Origin: Euclidia mi
Taxonomy: Eukaryota; Arthropoda; Insecta; Lepidoptera; Erebidae
Length of the DNA stretch: 64,000 bases
Assembly (NCBI GenBank): GCA_944739405.2
Contig: OX123193.2
Coordinates: 13,194,519-13,258,518, forward strand
Reading direction: 5' to 3'
A program made the translations under genes and the position numbers. The notes beneath the pieces were generated by a model. It saw only the letters and a program-made list of their open reading frames with translations. It was not told the origin of the DNA and ran no database searches. Every line of letters begins with the position of its first letter. Position 1 is the stretch's first letter. Below, piece after piece: positions 22,870 to 35,007 of this stretch.

Positions 22870-23240
22870 CTAGCTGTTGCCCACGGGTCGGGTCTTTGAT
22901 TGATTGAAGAATTTGTTATAATAATTGATCTCCTAACAGAAAACCTCATCATACTGGACAACTACTGCTTAACCGTCAAGAATGTATATGGCATAGTGCA
23001 GATGGGCTCTTATAGTTCCTCATCAGATGTTTCATATCTTCGATTTTTATAAGACAACAGAAAATGCTCATCAGACTGAAAAACTTTTGCTACGACGTCA
23101 AGTCTGTACATGTGATAGTGTGATAGTTATAGCCTATATGTTGCCTATACCTAATAGCAATATAACAAAAGAAGTTTATTTTAAATACGTCCAGTAACTT
23201 CGGAGACTAGCGTGTACAAACAGACAAACTATATAGATAT
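22870..23240 (-). mobile_element. Helitron-like remnant
   Basis: Plus-strand ACTAGCTGTTGCCCACGGG is the reverse of the usual lepidopteran Helitron 3' end (CCCGTGGGCAACAGCTAGT). The other side ends with the ACTAGCGTGTACAAACAGAC block typical near 5' ends. Internally degraded; no Rep/helicase. Confidence 0.6.
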
Positions 23241-23580
23241 ACATACAGACAGCATTTTTTTTTAGATCCTTGCTCCATTACTGTTTCTTAGTCTTTCTGA
23301 ATTTATTTTTTGTAAATATATTAAATGTACCGAAATACTTTTTTTACTGTTTTATTATATGTTTCAAGGCGCCATATTAGGTAAACTAGCTGACCCAGCG
23401 AACTCCGTATCGCCTTTTTAAGAGTTTTTATTTAATTCCCTTTTTTCCAAGCCACTTTTCCAAGTTACCATTGACTTAGCGCTTTATCTCTTATCATTTC
23501 AGAGTCTATAAATGATGAACAAACAATCATAGATTTTTATATAATATTTAATTCCCCATTTCACTTTAAAAAAAATCCCG

Positions 23581-24054
23581 TCCGCCATCTTTGATTTCCT
23601 ATCCGCCATCTTTGATCACGAAATAGATGTTGTATTTGGATTCACCATCCCTTAAATCATCAGAGACGATACCCATATTGATTTTTAAAATTTTCCCATC
23701 CGCCATCTTTGATTTCCCATCCACCATCTTGAATCACGAAACAGATGTTGTATTTGGATTCCCCATGCCTTTTAACATCGCAGACGATACCAATATTGAT
23801 ATTTTTAAATTTTCCTATCCGCCATCTTTGATTTCCCATCCGCCATCTTTGATTACGAAATAGATGATGTATTTCGATTCCCCACCCCTTAAAATATAGA
23901 AGGCGATACCCATACTGATTTTTAAAATTTTCTCATCCGCCATATTTGATTTCCCGTCCGCCATTTTGGATCACTAAATAAATTTCATATTATTAATCAG
24001 CGTCCCGAAAATCTCGAAAACGATACCCATATAGATTGTATCCTATTCGTTTAG
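23581..24054. repeat. Tandem repeat, ~118-bp unit, four copies
   Basis: Units start at 23581, 23699, 23818 and 23936 with TCCGCCATCTTTGATTTCC or a close variant. Each includes a second TCCGCCATCTT and a GACGATACCCATATTGAT block. Divergence rises in the last unit. Confidence 0.9.
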
Positions 24055-24100
24055 CCTTTTTTGCCTTTGACCAAACCAACCTTTCACCAAATCAACATTT

Positions 24101-24162
24101 GACAAAAATAATAAAATGGTCAAACGAGAAGGGTCTCGTTTGACCATTTTATTATTTTTGTC
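24101..24162. repeat. Perfect palindrome, 29-bp arms, 4-nt spacer
   Basis: Arms 24101-24129 and 24134-24162, spacer AGGG, inside the Helitron. Confidence 0.9.
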
Positions 24163-24293
24163 TGGCCCCTTAAAGTTGTGGCGTAATTTTATAAAGCCGT
24201 TATTTTATAATTTTTTGTGGAATTATTGGGCTATCATAGGCAATAAAAAAATTTAAAATCCGACTGCTAGTCTGTCTAGTATGACTGCTAGTT

Positions 24294-24528
24294 GTCCGTG
24301 TGGTGACGGATTAAGAATACGGAATGTCACCACCCCATATCATCCCATGGGTGTCGTAAGAGCCGATAGAGGGAGCATATTATTGTTGCAGAGAACAGCA
24401 CTGTAAGAGAAGGAAAACTTGATACAAACCCTATACCAACCCGTTTGGCCAGCGTGGTATAGTAGGCCAATTCCTCCTTTCACAGGAGAGGCCTAGTCCA
24501 GTGGACTGTTAAAAGGCTGATGATGATG
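24294..24528 (+). mobile_element. Short retroposon (~235 bp), copy 1, with 13-bp TSD
   Basis: Flanked by ATGACTGCTAGTT at 24281-24293 and 24529-24541. Begins TCCGTGTGGTGACGG and ends in GGCTGATGATGATG. The copy at 58542-58771 starts and ends at the same places and has its own TSD, so this is a unit with a fixed 5' end. The GATGATG tail suggests RTE machinery. I see no tRNA A/B boxes. Confidence 0.8.
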
Positions 24529-24745
24529 ATGACTGCTAGTTACTGAGATTAGCCTACATGATTTTTTAGCCTTTTGCCCGGCCCCAAAGGGTCGAAGCGT
24601 TATGTTATATAGCCTTATAGCCTTCCGAAATAACTGAGCTATTGTATACAAAAATAATTTTTCAGATCCGACCGGTAGTTCTTGAGATTAGCGCGTTCAA
24701 ACAAACAAACAAACAAACTCTTCCGCTTTATTATATTAGTATAGA

Positions 24746-25139
24746 TTATAAAGCGGTCCGTTTTTGTCAGTCTCGCCCAGCCCCTATTTGACCGCGCTAC
24801 TATACTAACCAGTAGCCACTAGACTCCAGATATCTTGACCAACACGTTAGTTTAATACGTAATACATAAATAAAGTTACATCAACTTTACATAGGTATTT
24901 ATACAAAAATACGTTGAGAAAAAAAATACGGATCAAGAGGCTTTAGCTACGCTATAAACGTTTTGGAATGCAATATTTACGTAAAATGGCGGACGCGGAC
25001 GCGAGCGACAGGTCTGTCCTCTGAGAGCGCTCAGCGCTGAATGGCGGACATAGCATCGCGCTTCAAGCTTTATAGGACTTTTTAAAAAACTCATATTAAT
25101 TACAAACGAAAAGTTTAGATTCCAATTTTTTTATATGAC
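24746..25139. other. No gene recognised
   Basis: Contains AGAGCGCTCAGCGCTGAATGG near 25026, echoed by CGCTGAGCGCTCATCG near 25733. Confidence 0.4.
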
Positions 25140-25977
25140 TTAAGAGGCCGTTCCCGTTTTTTAAGCCATTTTGGCGATTAACACGCGCGGAGATACGTGA
25201 TTGTGACTCAGATATATCAACAAATTAAGAAATTAACGATGATACTATTAGATCACTTCGTTTACTATTGTATGACTGTAGTAAAAATAAGTGTTTAATT
25301 ACCTACAACAGAAAAATCAAGTTTCCGCAAAGCATGTTTTGAAGAAATCATTTTATGAGCATTACGCGATGGTCCATGACATCGAAAATAATGTGAGTAA
25401 TTAACTTTTAAATGCATCTACGACATAACAAGATCCTGTTCCTTGGTATGATTTAGCCAGAATGTTAGTTAGGTTTCATTCAGAAATAAACCAAAAAATA
25501 TTACGTAAAATGTCATTAAATTGTCAGTTTACGTCTAAATGGATTATTTTTTATCACATAAAATACACTAAGAAATAAAAATACTAATATTCTCTAATAC
25601 GATTTGATATAATACCTTGCTAGGAAAAAAAAATCAGCTTCTAAATGTGATTACAAATATTGTAAATTAATTTTTAAACGAAGCTAGAAATCGTTATATA
25701 AATCCTGTACGCGTCTACAGAACTTTAGACCGCGCTGAGCGCTCATCGAGGTAAGACGTGTGCCGTTTGCCGTTGTCACTGCGTCTGTGTGCGTGCCTCG
25801 TAAACACCACTGTATTTATAGCGCGACCAACCCTTCTTGATGTGAGTTATTATTGTTGAAAATAATGGTGACGAAATCGATGCTCTTATAAAATAAATAC
25901 CGCAAAATTCAAAAATACTATATTCACTTAGGTCACAAGGTGTCTCTTATGAATGTCAGAAATTGTATCTAAATATA

Positions 25978-26410
25978 TATAAAACTCAAAGGTGACTGAC
26001 TGACATAGTGATCTATCAACGCACAGCCCAAACCACTGGAGGGATCGGACTGAAATTTGGCATGCAGGTAGATGTTATGACGTAGGCATCCGCTAAGAAA
26101 GGATTTTGATAAATTCTACCGCCAAGGGGATAAAATAGGGGATGAAAATTTGTATGAAACTTTGTCAATTTAAAACTGATCGGGCTGAGAATTTACACGC
26201 ATATAGCCACTATGACGTAGGCATCTCCTAAGAAAGGATTTTGATAAATTCCACCCCTAAGGGGATAAAATAGGGGATGAAAGTTTATATAAATTTTCAT
26301 AGATTTTCGACTGATTGAACTGAAATTAAAGATTGGAGCTACTATGATGAAGACGTCCGCTTAAATATGATTTTGGTAAATTCAACCCCCATGGGGATAA
26401 ACTAAGGGAT
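25978..26410 (+). mobile_element. Helitron-like 5' part
   Basis: Starts TCTAAATATATATAAAACTC after A, then the GGTGACTGACTGACATAGTG block and two copies of a module with GACGTAGGCATC..CTAAGAAAGGATTTTG. This is a common lepidopteran non-autonomous Helitron family. No clear CTAG end; truncated near 26410. Confidence 0.6.
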
Positions 26411-27098
26411 GATGGAAGATGTAAATGTATTAGTTTGAACTATCAGTATCTAATGGAACGAATAAATTAAGACGAACAAAATAATTTTAGTACGTAAATG
26501 TTGACTAAAATTACGGGTCATAGGGCGTCTAAAGAACATATTGGTGGAGTAAATGCATCGATTTGGACCTAATTAGAAAAATTCCATACTAACTTTGAGC
26601 CTCAATATCTCCTGAACCAGTAATTTCCCAGGTATGGTGCCGAAGTAAAAATGTTCGTAGTGACTGGTACAACATGGGATTTCAGTTTTCGTTAAGGGTC
26701 TCTTTACACACTCTATACAACGTTACTTATTTGTATACTTAGTGTAAACCTCTCAGGAATATATAGCACAGACAGCCGAAATCGCGGCAAAAAACAGCTG
26801 TTCCATTCATTTTGTCAATGTCAAAGTTAAATTTTATATGGAACAGTTGATTTCCTTTGCAACATAAAGTTCCAGCTAAAATTTTGTTTTTAATAGTGAC
26901 TCAATCACCGTCTAAGAGGTTTGTACTATAAGGTTTGGTTATTAAATACTTCCTGCAAAAATTTTGGTTCGTATATGATTTATGTGTTAATAAATGGTGA
27001 CAGCATGGTATTGAAAACAAAACATGAAGACGTTACTTTTACTTATTATTTTAGCAAACAGTACATAGCGGCGATGATGGCTATCAGTTGATTTGTAA

Positions 27099-28013
27099 TC
27101 CTTACTAATATTATAAATTCGAAAGTGTGTATGTATGTATGTATGTATGTTTGTTCCGTTTTCACGCGAAAACGGCTGAACCGATTTTGTTGAAATGCAA
27201 TATAGAGATATATTAATTAGACCATGGAGACGGACATAGGCTACCATAAGTTGCAAAAATTAAACTGGGAGCGATTGTAGAGAGGATAGAAGTTTGTACG
27301 GCAGAAATTTTCCTCTTGGAAGTAAGAACGCATCCGTGAATAATTGAGTGCTGCGCATGTGCTATCTGTCAGAACTGTCACATTATATATATTGTCATAT
27401 TGTGCACGGTGATTACCAGTGATTACATTGTTCACATATCTAAACTAATAATAATATACTACGCTCAAACGGCTGAAACGATTTACTCTACCTACTAAAA
27501 TTATAAATGCGAAAGTGTTTATAGATATATATTGGACATGTATTGAGCATGGCTTTGTTTGTCATGTGTACTGACCGAGTTACTTTGTGTCCTATAGCAT
27601 AGAGCATAGATATTTATTTATAGAGATGTTTTTCTTATTGGCGCTTTTAAGACAAACTTTCTGTGACCAGTGTGACCCATATTGCCGCTTGGTGGCGTGG
27701 CAGTCGCGTTGTGACAGCTGACTCTACGAGTGCAAGAGAGACGAAAGCTTCTCCTATGTCACTTAACTACGAGAGCAAGAAAGACGGAGAACGACGCCAG
27801 CGCCGCCAACTACGTACTACACTGACAACCGTCAATACGCCAACTTTAATCGGCACACGACATCCTTATGAAATACGCTTCTATTATGTAAAATTTGTAT
27901 TCATTGCCTATAGAGCTTCTGACTCTTTAGAATAATCAGGAGTGTCTTCACACAACTTGAGACAAAAATTAAATATTTATTACCCCGAATTTTACGCACG
28001 CGAAGCCGCGGGC
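27099..28013 (+). mobile_element. Helitron-like element, 3' tip missing
   Basis: Starts TCCTTACTAATATTATAAAT, then a GTAT microsatellite and a CGCGAAAACGGCTGAACCG block. Ends in CACGCGAAGCCGCGGGC, the standard family end but without the last AGCTAG. A frame at 27663-27935 has no recognisable domain. A second, older 5' end seems nested near 27478. Confidence 0.6.
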
Positions 28014-28020
28014 AAAAAAA

Positions 28021-28226
28021 CGAAAAATTTCTGCCGTACAAACTTCTATCCTCTCTACAATCCCTCCCAGTTTAATTTTTGCAACTTATGATAGCCTATG
28101 TCCGTCTCCATGGTCCAATATATCTCTATATTAAATTTCAAAAAAATCGGTTCTGCTGTTTTCGCGTGAAAACGGAACATACATACATACATACAAGCTT
28201 TCGAATTTATAATATTATAGTAGGGA
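28021..28226 (-). mobile_element. Inverted Helitron 5' fragment
   Basis: Reverse copy of the first ~200 bp of the 27099 element: the minus strand starts TCCCTACTATAATATTATAA and includes the same CGGACATAGGCTA and GTAGAGAGGATAG blocks. The two copies converge tail to tail. Confidence 0.7.
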
Positions 28227-28234
28227 TTAATATT

Positions 28235-28521
28235 TTCAACCGACTTCAAAACGGAGGCGGTTCACAATTCGGTTGTATTATTTTTTCATATTTGTTAATG
28301 TTTGTTACCTTACTAATGCATTATTTATGGACCGATTTGGATTTATTTTTATTTCATAGGATAGGATATAATGATATTACTTCCAGCTTGGTCCCATAGA
28401 AAGTTTGCCGAAAGCGGTTCAGTATTTTGGATATTATCACAGAATAACTAGAATTAGTATTTATTGTAATCTAAGATAATGAGATTGCATGTTTCTACGA
28501 ATGTTTGAAGTCGGATTTTTT
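28235..28521. mobile_element. MITE with CCGACTTC ends
   Basis: Left end TTCAACCGACTTCAAAACGG, right end TTTGAAGTCGGATTTTTTT: inverted CCGACTTCAAA termini. The sequence resembles a MITE family I recognise as common in Lepidoptera and other arthropods (GGAGGCGGTTCACAATTCGG inside). Non-coding. Confidence 0.7.
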
Positions 28522-28773
28522 TAACAACAACAATCGAATCTACTTGGAGTCATTACATTTAAACATCAAAATACCTTAGCCAAAATAATTCTGTATTACG
28601 ATCATAAATTTTATTGGTCAAAGTATCAATTTCTTTTGTCTCCGTGAGGTCACTGCAAGGTAGATTTTGTTGGGCTACACAGACGCACACTTTGACAACT
28701 AGATCGCGTTGCCCGCGCGCTTGGCGTAAAATACCTATTCACGCAGTCCGTGAATTTTGGAACGGCCTCTTAA

Positions 28774-29756
28774 AATGAATCTAAAGGTTTCTAAATATGT
28801 ATATATCTTTTTAATAATCACAGTAGTTTTTTAGATATAAATGCAAATTTGCAGGCTAAAACTAAGCAAAATGCACTGTTTTGATCTCCGATTTTCTTGA
28901 AAATTATGAATGAAAGTACAACTTTTTTTTAAGCACTCACTTGTATAACTTCTGCTTGTACAGTTCACATTTACAGAATTATAGAACGATAAGTTTTCAT
29001 AGCACTAGCGAGCATTAATTTTGGCCTAAACTAAAGAAATGACGAAAATGAGTTTTTTAAATGCATCCGTTTTAAAATATTTACTATAGTAACCCATATA
29101 TTTACATTAATTGTTATTTATCCGTAACATAATAGAACAATAAAAACCCGCAAAAACGCCTCCGACGGAATAAATGCTCTTAATTTAATTATTTATTCCT
29201 GATTCCGTGGGAATCAGGAGAATCCCTCTTAGTGCATCCAGCATATTTACGTTGTTTGAAATATATTTTTATAACTTACACTACGTACAGCTGCAACTTA
29301 GAAGGCAGCAAAAGAAAATTAACAAATTAGTATTTTAGCCGCCTGTATTTTATCTTAATTTGAAACACAAGAATCCTTTTAAGTTTGACGTCAAAACAAT
29401 AGAAGTAACTAAGAGCAGAACGTTATATTTGTTACCAACATTTGTAACAACATTGTATTTTTCCATTTTCGTTCGCAATCTCGAGGAAATATCCCGGAAA
29501 GCTATAAAAGCTAGGTAGCGGTGCGTTCGAATAAAAATCTCGATAAAAATGTGGACAGATATGGTCGAACGGATTGACTGGTGAAACGTTCTAATAGATA
29601 TAGAGACAACTTTGTGAGCGAGATACAAACATACCTTCATAATGGAATTTGTGAAATACATTTCATTTGGGATTTTTATTTTTATGTAGGGATCATATAA
29701 TGTGTAGGAATGTATGTATAAATAATGTTTTAAAGCTTTTGAGTAACATTAATGAT
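28774..29756. other. No gene recognised
   Basis: AT-rich. Contains a short inverted pair around GATTCCGTGGGAATCAGG (29202-29219). The frame at 29350-29661 (minus) has no domain. Confidence 0.4.
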
Positions 29757-29960
29757 TCATCATCATCATCAATCATCATCAGCCCCATACTGTCCCAATG
29801 CTGGGCACGGGCCTCTTCTCACTATGAGAAGAGCAAGGCCATAGTCCACCACGCTGGCTAACTGCGGGTTGGCAGACTTCACATGTCTTTCGAGAGCATT
29901 ATGGAGAACTCTAAGACATGCAGATTTCCTCACGATGTTTTCCTTCACCGATAAGCAAGC
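29757..29960 (-). mobile_element. RTE-type 3' tail
   Basis: The minus strand reads CACCGCTT-type start, a GTGGTGGACTATGGCC block, GAAGAGGCCCGTGCCCAGCA and a GGGCTGATGATGATTGATG end. This is the common 3' terminal part of lepidopteran RTE-group elements, probably a 5'-truncated insertion. Confidence 0.65.
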
Positions 29961-30260
29961 GATAATTAAGGCGAGGATTTCCGAGCGCTCAAAGCTTTTG
30001 AGGCTCCCCTCTTCCCCAGTTCGCGACTTTCGCGAGTATAATTACAATCAATCGCGCGACGCGAGACGCAACGCCACTGCCGCCATATGTAGGTATAACA
30101 CTTTCGCGCCACAGTATAGAAAATTAAAGCAGTATATCAATTGAAATATAAACTTACTTATCGAGTATAAATAATTTGCAACGTTTCTGTTTTGAATAAA
30201 CCTTTATGAAATTCGAAAGTAGTTTTCCAAAATTGCTTTTGTTTATAGTGACAATAGTAA

Positions 30261-30467
30261 TCTTAATATATAAAATCCTTGCGTTACTGACTGACTGACA
30301 GACACGCTACAGCCGAAACTATTGGGCGCAGGAAGCTGAAATTTGGCATGTATGTTCCTTGTGAACCGTAGAGGTGCACTAAGAAGGGATTTCCCGAAAT
30401 TCCCACGGGATCGGCCAAAACGGGTAAATTTAAAAAAAATGCAGGCGTAGCTGCTGGCGTCCTCTAG
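30261..30467 (+). mobile_element. Non-autonomous Helitron, 207 bp, copy 2
   Basis: Same ends, same length and same A|T insertion context as 21122-21328, with a handful of substitutions. Confidence 0.85.
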
Positions 30468-30840
30468 TCAGTAGATAATTTTATGAACATTATGTTTGTT
30501 GTTAATTATAAAAAAACTTATGATCGCTCGCAATGCGAAAGTATCGCTTGTTCGATATCAGTCTTAGGGAAAAGGATTAGACTAATATAAATTAATTAAT
30601 TCGTTGCTACTGTCAGCAAAACAACGGCATAGAACCAATAATACACATAAAGGGTAATATACTCATAGCTACTTTTAATCACCAATGATTACATTTTGTT
30701 ATATTTATTTTAACTATGCAATCTCTAAGATACTACTCTGTCAAAAAAGTACCGGAAAAAGATCAATAATACACAAGATTTTTATTACAGGGTAATAGTT
30801 ATAGCAATATATACTCATTCAAACACACGTGCATGCATAA
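30468..30840. other. No gene recognised
   Basis: AT-rich, nothing assignable. Confidence 0.4.
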
Positions 30841-31255
30841 TAAAGGAGATCACCCAGCTCCATACAAATTAAGGCTATTCTAAAAGTGCCGGCCATTGAT
30901 ATATATGTACTAAATATATGTCAATGGTGCCGGCCAACTAAAATAAACTTATAGAATATTACGAAATAAACACTTTTTATTACTACACTAAGGTTCTAAG
31001 TGCAGTCTGTGAGATTATATTCCAGCTCAAAGAATCTATTCTGTTCCTAAAATAAATCCTTAGTAATTACTGGTATTTTTTTGCCTAAAATAACGTGCAT
31101 GTTGCAATTTAAATGGCATCAGGTAATGACAGGTAGTAAGCCAAGAGCGAAATATCTGATTGATAAGCATTACTGCCTCACAGAAAGAGACGGTGACGTT
31201 CTAAGCCATCATGCACCAGACTATGGGCAGGGCAGGTAGCGAGGGTACGACTGTT

Positions 31256-31698
31256 TAGACTACAGGCCCATGTCCAAAATGGATGGGTCATACGAACCAC
31301 CAGGTGACGTATATAGGACGATATAAGAGCATAAAATAATAAGATTCAGCACTATGCCGTCACTTGTGAGCTGTCCAACTGAGTGCTGATGAGAATTCAA
31401 AAGTGCAGGTAGAGTGAGTACGCATTTCGGTCATATATTTTTGTACGGCATTATGACCTTCGATAAATCCATGATAAATAATAAGAAAGCGCGCAGTGCC
31501 GTAAAAAAATAGTGCGCTACAAAGTCGGTAATTTTTTGGAAACTGTCAGAAAATCAAATTCTCACCAGCACTCAGTTGGACAGCTTACAAGTGACGGCAT
31601 AGTGCTGAATCTTATTATTTGATGCTCTTATATCGTCCTATATACGCCACCTGGTGGTTCATATAACCCATCCATTTTGGACATGGGCCTGTAGTCTA
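31256..31698. mobile_element. Fold-back MITE, ~143-bp arms
   Basis: Arms 31256-31398 and 31557-31698 are near-perfect inverted copies, starting TAGACTACAGGCCCATGTCC. The terminal TA could be the target dinucleotide. Loop about 160 bp. Non-coding. Confidence 0.85.
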
Positions 31699-31838
31699 TG
31701 TAACAATGGCCGCGATCAGTTTACGGCCATTTCGCAACATGACCAGTGAAAACTCCAGCGGAATAACAATTGCAGTAGGATGTACCCGATTAGAATTCTT
31801 CTATAAATAGTATATTATACCTAAGGCAAGAAATAAAG

Positions 31839-32340
31839 ATGGGCAAAGCAAACCAAGTGAACAGGATTGATACACGTATCCATTTGGGTTGGGCTGCTTT
31901 CGATAAACTGGCATTTGCTTTTACGAAGCAACAAAAAGCAAGAATATTCAACCAGTGCGTCCTACCAGTGCTCACCTACGGATCCGAAACTTGGGTTACT
32001 ACAGAGGCAGCGCTACAGAAACTTGAAGTTGTTCAAAGGGCAATGGAGAGAAAACTGGCAGGAGTGACACTCAGAGACAGAAAGAAGAATAAATAGCTCC
32101 GAAAAGAAAGTCTAGTACCAGATGTTACCAAAAGAGTAGCGGCCGGACAAATCCCGAAACATGGTGCAAGCAAATATTAAAATGGCAACCATGGGATTGT
32201 AAATGACTAGCTGGAACGGCAAATGAGATGAAAAAAAGACATCATAAAGATAGCAGGCAGTAATTGGTTGAAGACTGCCCAAAACAGAACGGAAAGGAAT
32301 TTGTTGTAGAGGTCTACACCAAAATGGTCGGAAAAGGCTT
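31839..32340 (+). pseudogene. RTE-clade LINE RT C-terminal remnant
   Basis: The plus-strand frame carries QQKARIFNQCVLPVLTYGSE, then ALQKLEVVQRAMERKLAGV and LRDRKKN, then TAG at about 32094. This is the block just after the RT thumb in RTE/BovB elements (NQCVLPVxTYGxETW..QRAMER..LGxxLRDR). Past the stop, frames continue with DIIKIAGSNWLKTAQNR, matching the family's final IK..AG..W...AQDR block. Several stops and shifts; N-terminal RT and endonuclease missing. It lies inside the 30841-33434 element. Confidence 0.8.
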
Positions 32341-33434
32341 AAGATGGTGATGTTCACGGCGCTGGGACGCATAAGCGGGGCATTCCACCAACATTTGTAG
32401 CACCGTTTCTTGGACAGGGTTGCGGCTGCTGTCACTATAGTGATATCCAGGCGTTTCTGACTGGCCTTTTCTCTACAAGAACCGGCCGAAACATTGGAAA
32501 GTGAGAACGTCGCAACGCAACATCTCTTCAACCACATGGTGCCATGCCTGTACATCATGCAAGACATCTGTACCTGACCGCTCATAGACATTCCTACTAA
32601 AGGTTTAGACGATATTTTTATATTTGGTCAGGAGTATTTAAAAATATGTTTTTTTCTTTTTTAATGAGTCCACTGCATTTTAAGGCTCACGTATTTCACG
32701 TAAGGCTGAAAACGTATAGTTGACTGCCGTTACACCTCTCTGATTTATCACTTTTGTCAAAACAAAACTGCTCTACAGTACTTTTAGACATACATTCAAA
32801 CCTAAATATTGTCTCAGAGAATACGCTTGTATCCTGAAATGTAATTAGCGATTGATTCGTTCCTTTATTAGATGTTAAACTGAAATACCTGATTTTTCTT
32901 CAAAAATCAATCAGCAATATTACTAATTACGGCTTTTTAAAAACCTTTTTGAATTTGACACGAAAACGCTGTAAACCATCATAGCGGTTGAGTGATATCA
33001 CAAAGTACAAAACAAAACAATCCGTGAATAAAGTCTGGTCTGATGCACCCACTTTTATTTTGTTATATTCGATTTGACAGGTAGAAACTTTTACTTTTTA
33101 GTTGTATTTACTACTAAAACGTCAACAACATGAATGGTGGACGTACTGTTTGACGTAATGCTCTCTGATTGGTGTTCACTGTCACAAGAGTAAAAACATT
33201 ATTTTTTAGTTTTAGAATCCTAAAAATTACATTAATCTTACCATTTTATAATAAATAATAAACTTTATTGACATCTTAAAATAATAATGGATCTATAGAT
33301 ACTACAATCAAACCGATTTATTCTTAGTGGACACAAGCCTATTGACTTAGAAGTTTGGTGTAATATATTAATTTAATTAATTTATTGATTGGCCGGCAAA
33401 ATAAAAATTAGCCCAATTGGGGTGATCTCCTTTA

Positions 33435-34764
33435 GGCGCTTCGGCGCTGCCATCGGCAAGCAGTAGTGAAAAAAAGTTAAAATTTTACATACATACATAC
33501 GTAGGAATTGATACTCCTACACCCACAACGCTTATTTTCCGCCAACCAATAATAAACTCTTGTTTTCGTTATTATTTGTCGGTCAAATTGATATAGGTAC
33601 TTACCTACCGAACACCTTACCTACCTTTCTAAGCTGTGACACCAGTGCATTCTTCCTCGGCGTGATAAATAATTACTATAATATTATTAGGTGTCCATTG
33701 TTCCGTGCTTGGTAATAGTGTGGAAATCAATGATATTATTGGTGGAAATAGTCAATAGAATTATTGAATACACGGAAATTCATTACTTTTTGTTTTTGAT
33801 CGCGCTAGTCTTAGGAACTAGCAGGCCATTTTCTAAGATTTATTTGCTTCTCTAGCCCATTTGTTGAGGAAGGTTATACCAAATAACATCACGCTACTAC
33901 CCACGAGGGTGGGGCAGTAACCATAAATACCACTCAGTAGGTAACTGCGGATATTTGTATTTATTTAGGTAGGTAGGTACCTATAAAATTCACTTGTATA
34001 GCTTTTAGGCACATCTCACATTTTATTTCCGTATATAGGTACACAGAATAAAAGTGTGAATTATTGTATTAGGTAGGTACCCAATACAACAATAATACTA
34101 TAAATCATCCACAATATACAACAAATCAATATTTTTCTAAAGTACTGTTACCTAACTATGCTGTTGTTATCAAGTCGTTATCTTGTCCAATAATCAAAAC
34201 GATATTTTTAAAACTATACTTCTTACTTATATACACTATTATTACTTACTAAAAATTTACAATACCTATTTACAAACTAAACCTAGATGTAATATATTTA
34301 TCAATAAGTGATGATGACATTCGTAACTGACGATAAAATAATTCGTAATCCTGCGGTGTGCTCTGCAAACGAGCGATACGTCCTGTCTCCATTACATCCC
34401 GCTCGGGACTGAACGACGCCGGAGAGAGCGCGTCGGCAGTAGGAAATTACGTATTTTCGGTATTATATTTTTGTATATATTAAAATTCATAATGTGATTG
34501 CCGAAAACCATCCGCTTTTACATGACCTTTCTTTTGGTATACTTTTGAAAATTCTAATCCCAATACAACTCAAATGAAACGGGAAAAGTTGTTTAAACAG
34601 ACCTATATTCGCGATTATTTTCTATCGTATCAAATGACAGTAATCGTGTTTCGAATGGCCGAATAATAAAGGTCTAATGCTGTAGAATAACATATATTTT
34701 TTTCCCAATTTAAATCTCTGTTATTTACAAATAAAACGCGTTTGACCACGCTAGATAACACTGT
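33435..34764. other. No gene recognised
   Basis: AT-rich with many TAGGTAGGTA-like runs (33960-34080). No frame with a domain. Confidence 0.4.
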
Positions 34765-34900
34765 ATTTTGGGAAATCCTCGCCTTAACAATTCAATATGC
34801 ACTTAACTTCGACAAGTCATTGGTGCGAGCCGTGGATTCGAACCCGAGACCCTCTGCGTAGCAGTCTGTCGGTCTCTCCACTCGGCTATCGCTGCTTTAT
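34765..34900 (-). mobile_element. tRNA-derived SINE fragment
   Basis: The minus-strand head reads GATAGCCGAGTGGAGAGACC (A-box) and GGGTTCGAATCC (B-box), then a body ending GGCGAGGATTTCC. A related copy lies at 37915-38042, and the GGCGAGGATTTCC block recurs near 29966. Confidence 0.7.
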
Positions 34901-35007
34901 TCAGCTTCAATATCAATCAAATAAATTAGATATTTTAGAAATATTACAATTAGTTCTTAAGATTAGCGTGGACAAATTAATTCTATCTGTCTACATATTA
35001 TTTAGGT

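Larger units (their letters stand above)
23386..24745 (-). mobile_element. Non-autonomous Helitron with internal tandem array
   Basis: On the minus strand it starts TCTATACTAATATAATAAAG (from 24745) and ends CTGGGTCAGCTAG (23386) before T. It carries the AAACAAACAAACAAAC block near its 5' end, a four-copy 118-bp tandem array, a perfect palindrome (24101-24162) and a later short retroposon (24294-24528). No Rep/helicase is present. Confidence 0.7.
25140..28773. mobile_element. TTAA-bounded composite element, 3.6 kb
   Basis: TTAA at 25140-25143 and 28770-28773 flank an 11-bp perfect inverted end, GAGGCCGTTCC (25144-25154 and 28759-28769). TTAA duplication suggests a piggyBac-type insertion. 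No transposase is seen; the inside is filled with Helitron pieces (25978-26410, 27099-28013, 28021-28226) and a MITE (28235-28521). 25155-25977 and 26411-27098 hold nothing assignable. The two ends may come from one element inflated by later insertions. Confidence 0.55.
30841..33434. mobile_element. TIR-bounded element, 2.6 kb
   Basis: Perfect 15-bp inverted termini: TAAAGGAGATCACCC (30841-30855) and its reverse complement (33420-33434). A second inverted motif (GTGCCGGCC near 30888, GGCCGGCA near 33391) lies at a similar distance inside each end. No transposase of its own; it holds a fold-back repeat (31256-31698) and an RTE remnant (31839-32340). 32341-33390 has nothing assignable. Confidence 0.5.

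Noticed and set aside
27663..27935. 90-codon frame inside the Helitron-like element
   Set aside because: No domain. Gene capture by a Helitron is possible but not supported by sequence.
32112..32591. 159-codon minus-strand frame
   Set aside because: The first part is antisense to the RTE remnant and the rest has no domain.
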